This document shows, one piece after another, positions 62,196 through 64,000 of a DNA stretch of 64,000 bases. This DNA comes from Crocinitomicaceae bacterium (GTDB lineage: Bacteria; Bacteroidota; Bacteroidia; Flavobacteriales_D; Crocinitomicaceae). A program made the position numbers and the translations under genes. The notes beneath the pieces are model-generated. The model had not been told where the DNA came from. It saw only the letters and a list, made by a program, of their open reading frames with translations, and did no database searches. Where the stretch lies: contig JAQWYK010000025.1 of NCBI GenBank assembly GCA_029254025.1, positions 1-64,000 of the forward strand. The letters are read 5' to 3'. The first letter of the stretch is position 1. Every line of letters starts with the position of its first letter.

Positions 62196-62594
62196 ATGGT
62201 GTTATTTCTAAATAGTATAGCAGGTTCTGAAATCATTGTGATTTTGTTGTTTATCCTCATCTTTTTTGGGGCTCAAAGTATTCCTGGTATGTCCCGTTCC
62301 CTAGGTCGGGGAATCCGCCAAATAAAGGATGCCAGTCAAGAAATTCAGGATGAAATTCGAAAGACTACAGGCGATATGAAAAAGGATATGGACATTAATA
62401 GGACCTTAAAGGAGGCTTCAGAAAATTTTAAAAAGCCTTTTCAGAATGTCGCTGAAGATATAAACAAAGAGACAAATGAAGTTCAACGTTCACTGGAGTC
62501 TGCTCCCTCAACGATGAAAACTTCTGCTACTGTACCAAGCCCATCTAAAGAAGAAGTACCACCTAAAACAGGTCAAGACGATCATGTTGGTTAA
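62196..62594 (+). CDS. tatA: TatA/TatE-like twin-arginine translocase subunit
   Basis: 132 residues from the ATG at 62196 (a GTG at 62190 overlaps the promoter box). An N-terminal helix (EIIVILLFILIFFGA) is followed by the hinge and amphipathic helix SIPGMSRSLGRGIRQIKDAS. A long charged tail with a Pro/Thr-rich end follows. It forms the pore of the Tat pathway with TatC, which is not in this window. Overlaps the antiporter gene by 11 bp. Confidence 0.85.
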   Translation: MVLFLNSIAGSEIIVILLFILIFFGAQSIPGMSRSLGRGIRQIKDASQEIQDEIRKTTGDMKKDMDINRTLKEASENFKKPFQNVAEDINKETNEVQRSLESAPSTMKTSATVPSPSKEEVPPKTGQDDHVG

Positions 62595-63528
62595 TATATG
62601 TCTTGTTATAATAGGCTTGGCTGCTCTAGTTATTGGTGGTGACTTTCTTGTGAAAGGAGCTGTTGGAATAGCTGTAAAAGTTCGTTTATCAAAACTGGTT
62701 ATTGGAATGACAGTTGTCTCGTTCGGGACCTCGGCCCCCGAATTGATTGTTTCTTTACAAGCGGCATTTGATAATGTTCCTGAGCTAGCTGTTGGAAACG
62801 TAATAGGTTCAAATATTGCAAATTTAGCGCTTGTTTTGGGGATTACTGTACTAATTTTTCCAATGCCCGTTGGAATTAATACGAAGAAATACGATTGGCC
62901 GATGATGATGTTGGCCTCTATTTTATTTTATTTGTTCGCGTTGAACTTTCGCGTAGACCGCTGGGAAGGAATTTTGATGTTTATTATTCTAATTGGCTTC
63001 ATGACCTTTTTGATCGTGAATTCTCGTAAGAATAGCGTTCGACTGGATGAAGAAACTGCAGAGAACGATATCCCGACGGGGGGTATAAATATTTGGAAAT
63101 ACCTTGGTTTGTTATTGTTGGGTTTAATTTGTCTATATTTTGGTTCTCAATGGCTAGTTGTTGGAGCATCTGATTTAGCATTAGGTCTAGGGGTTTCTAA
63201 GCACGTTATTGGAATTACAATTGTAGCATTTGGCACGTCTGTTCCGGAGTTAGTAACTAGTGTAGTCGCAGCATATCGAAAGGAAACGGATATCTCCGTA
63301 GGAAATCTTGTGGGGAGTAATGTGTTTAATATTCTGGCTGTGATAGGACTCACATCTGCCGTAAAACCGATCCCAATAGAATCTTTTGTCGTTAGTTGGG
63401 ACCTGATATGGATGTTGGGAATATCTTTTATATTGTTGCCGATGATGTTTATCGGACCCCGTATTGGTCGAGTAAGTGGCCTGATTTTATTGGGGTCTTA
63501 CATTACCTATATCGCTTTGCTCTTTTAA
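62584..63528 (+). CDS. Calcium/sodium antiporter (CaCA family, YrbG-like)
   Basis: 314 residues and about ten membrane helices in two inverted halves, each with the alpha-repeat signature: GMTVVSFGTSAPELIVSLQA in the first and GITIVAFGTSVPELVTSVVA in the second, followed by GNVIGSNIANLALVLG and GNLVGSNVFNILAVIG. Exchanges Ca2+ or a related cation for Na+ or H+ across the inner membrane. The start lies within the tatA end, so the two are coupled. Confidence 0.93.
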   Translation: MLVNICLVIIGLAALVIGGDFLVKGAVGIAVKVRLSKLVIGMTVVSFGTSAPELIVSLQAAFDNVPELAVGNVIGSNIANLALVLGITVLIFPMPVGINTKKYDWPMMMLASILFYLFALNFRVDRWEGILMFIILIGFMTFLIVNSRKNSVRLDEETAENDIPTGGINIWKYLGLLLLGLICLYFGSQWLVVGASDLALGLGVSKHVIGITIVAFGTSVPELVTSVVAAYRKETDISVGNLVGSNVFNILAVIGLTSAVKPIPIESFVVSWDLIWMLGISFILLPMMFIGPRIGRVSGLILLGSYITYIALLF

Positions 63529-63735
63529 TTCTTAGCTTCTAACCTATACATGTTATAATTCGGAAGGATATTCGATTTGGTGGGCTAGTGTTCCACAAAA
63601 CCAATTTAAATCCAACGTATAAACTCCTTTCAGATAATCGTAATTCTGTCGTTCTTTCGTATTTCCCTTATCCGCTCAATGAAGGTAGTTTTCAAGAAGT
63701 AATAATCCAATTGAATCACTGTCTATTGGACCTAA

Positions 63736-64000
63736 TTAATCCTTTTTCCAGTTTTCGTCTTTGTGCGGGGTGAAAGGTATTCCAGCATCCATCATTATTT
63801 TCTCTAAAGAATTAATGTCCGCAATGATTTTGTCAAGTCGTGGGCGGAGGTTTCCATATTCTTCAGTACAAATCGCTAACCCTTGAATTTGTGTTTCAGT
63901 AGGTGCTGAAGTAGTTCCGTAACGTTGCCATTTGATTGTACTCAAGCGATCCGATAGGACAGGGGGCGTTTCAATCTCTAGGGCAGGAAGAATATCATCT
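63736..64000 (-). CDS. C-terminal end of a BNR/sortilin-type repeat protein (start beyond the window)
   Basis: The frame is open from the right edge to the TAA at 63736, 87 residues. The tail YGTTSAPTETQIQGLAICTE, then LRPRLDKIIADINSLEKIMM and DAGIPFTP, matches the conserved helical end of large VPS10/sortilin-like BNR-repeat proteins labelled glycosyl hydrolases. These usually run about 1000 residues with a signal peptide, which would lie outside. The ATG at 63945 is internal, not the start. Confidence 0.65.
   Translation of the reverse strand, partial: DDILPALEIETPPVLSDRLSTIKWQRYGTTSAPTETQIQGLAICTEEYGNLRPRLDKIIADINSLEKIMMDAGIPFTPHKDENWKKD

Noticed and set aside
63588-63773. 61-codon plus-strand frame after the antiporter
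   Set aside because: It overlaps the opposite-strand BNR-type gene end, has no promoter box and no recognisable features.

Overview
The window is a piece of a Bacteroidota chromosome, most likely order Flavobacteriales (a Crocinitomicaceae/Fluviicola-like member is a guess). Four things point there. At least five secreted proteins end in type A sorting domains of the type IX secretion system (T9SS). Many genes are preceded by the Bacteroidota -7 promoter box TAnnTTTG. SecD and SecF are fused. The window also carries DUF349, DUF4465, choice-of-anchor-B and BtuG-type proteins. It is AT-rich, densely coding and mostly ordinary chromosome; I see no phage, insertion sequence or CRISPR array.

Layout. 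1-5.7 kb (minus strand): two large cell-surface proteins. One is cut by the left edge and carries a tandem 243-bp/81-residue repeat array; the other is a beta-propeller protein. 5.7-14.1 kb: a cobalamin (vitamin B12) uptake island. A B12 riboswitch on the minus strand precedes a DUF4465 surface protein, a BtuB-type TonB receptor, a BtuG-type propeller lipoprotein and a second T9SS-sorted surface protein. The ABC importer genes btuF, btuC and btuD diverge on the plus strand. 14.1-26.6 kb: a VWD-domain protein, a subtilisin-like multidomain protease, an AsmA-like protein, tRNA-Leu(GAG), a 33-residue membrane peptide and a choice-of-anchor-B protein. 26.6-46 kb: housekeeping and assorted genes (DUF4442 protein, flavin oxidoreductase, TPR protein, msrA, RecB-like helicase-nuclease, PfkB kinase, DUF349 protein, dxr, gap, CYTH protein, DsbA/FrnE-like protein, valS, SPFH lipoprotein, rpsF-rpsR-rplI). 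46-55.2 kb: a 47-residue Cys-rich protein, a PIF1-type helicase and a complete trp operon in the order E-G-D-C-F-B-A. The trp operon is preceded by a 22-residue leader peptide rich in Trp codons and an attenuator. 55.3-64 kb: terC, a GNAT acetyltransferase, an HPF-like factor, a nitroreductase, two envelope proteins, secDF, tatA, a cation/Ca2+ exchanger and the end of a BNR/sortilin-type protein cut by the right edge.

How the parts work together. The B12 island can form a complete route from cell surface to cytoplasm: surface capture (BtuG and probably the two T9SS-sorted proteins), outer-membrane transport (BtuB), periplasmic binding (BtuF) and inner-membrane import (BtuCD). The riboswitch should shut off only the outer-membrane half. 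The trp operon appears controlled by ribosome-mediated attenuation: region 1, region 2, region 3 and a terminator can be traced by eye as mutually exclusive pairings.

The strongest candidates for under-described biology are the attenuator with an apparently leaderless leader peptide, the T9SS-displayed B12-operon proteins, a 17-bp inverted repeat covering the probable btuB start, several apparently leaderless promoters at a fixed spacing, and two small proteins (33 and 47 residues).
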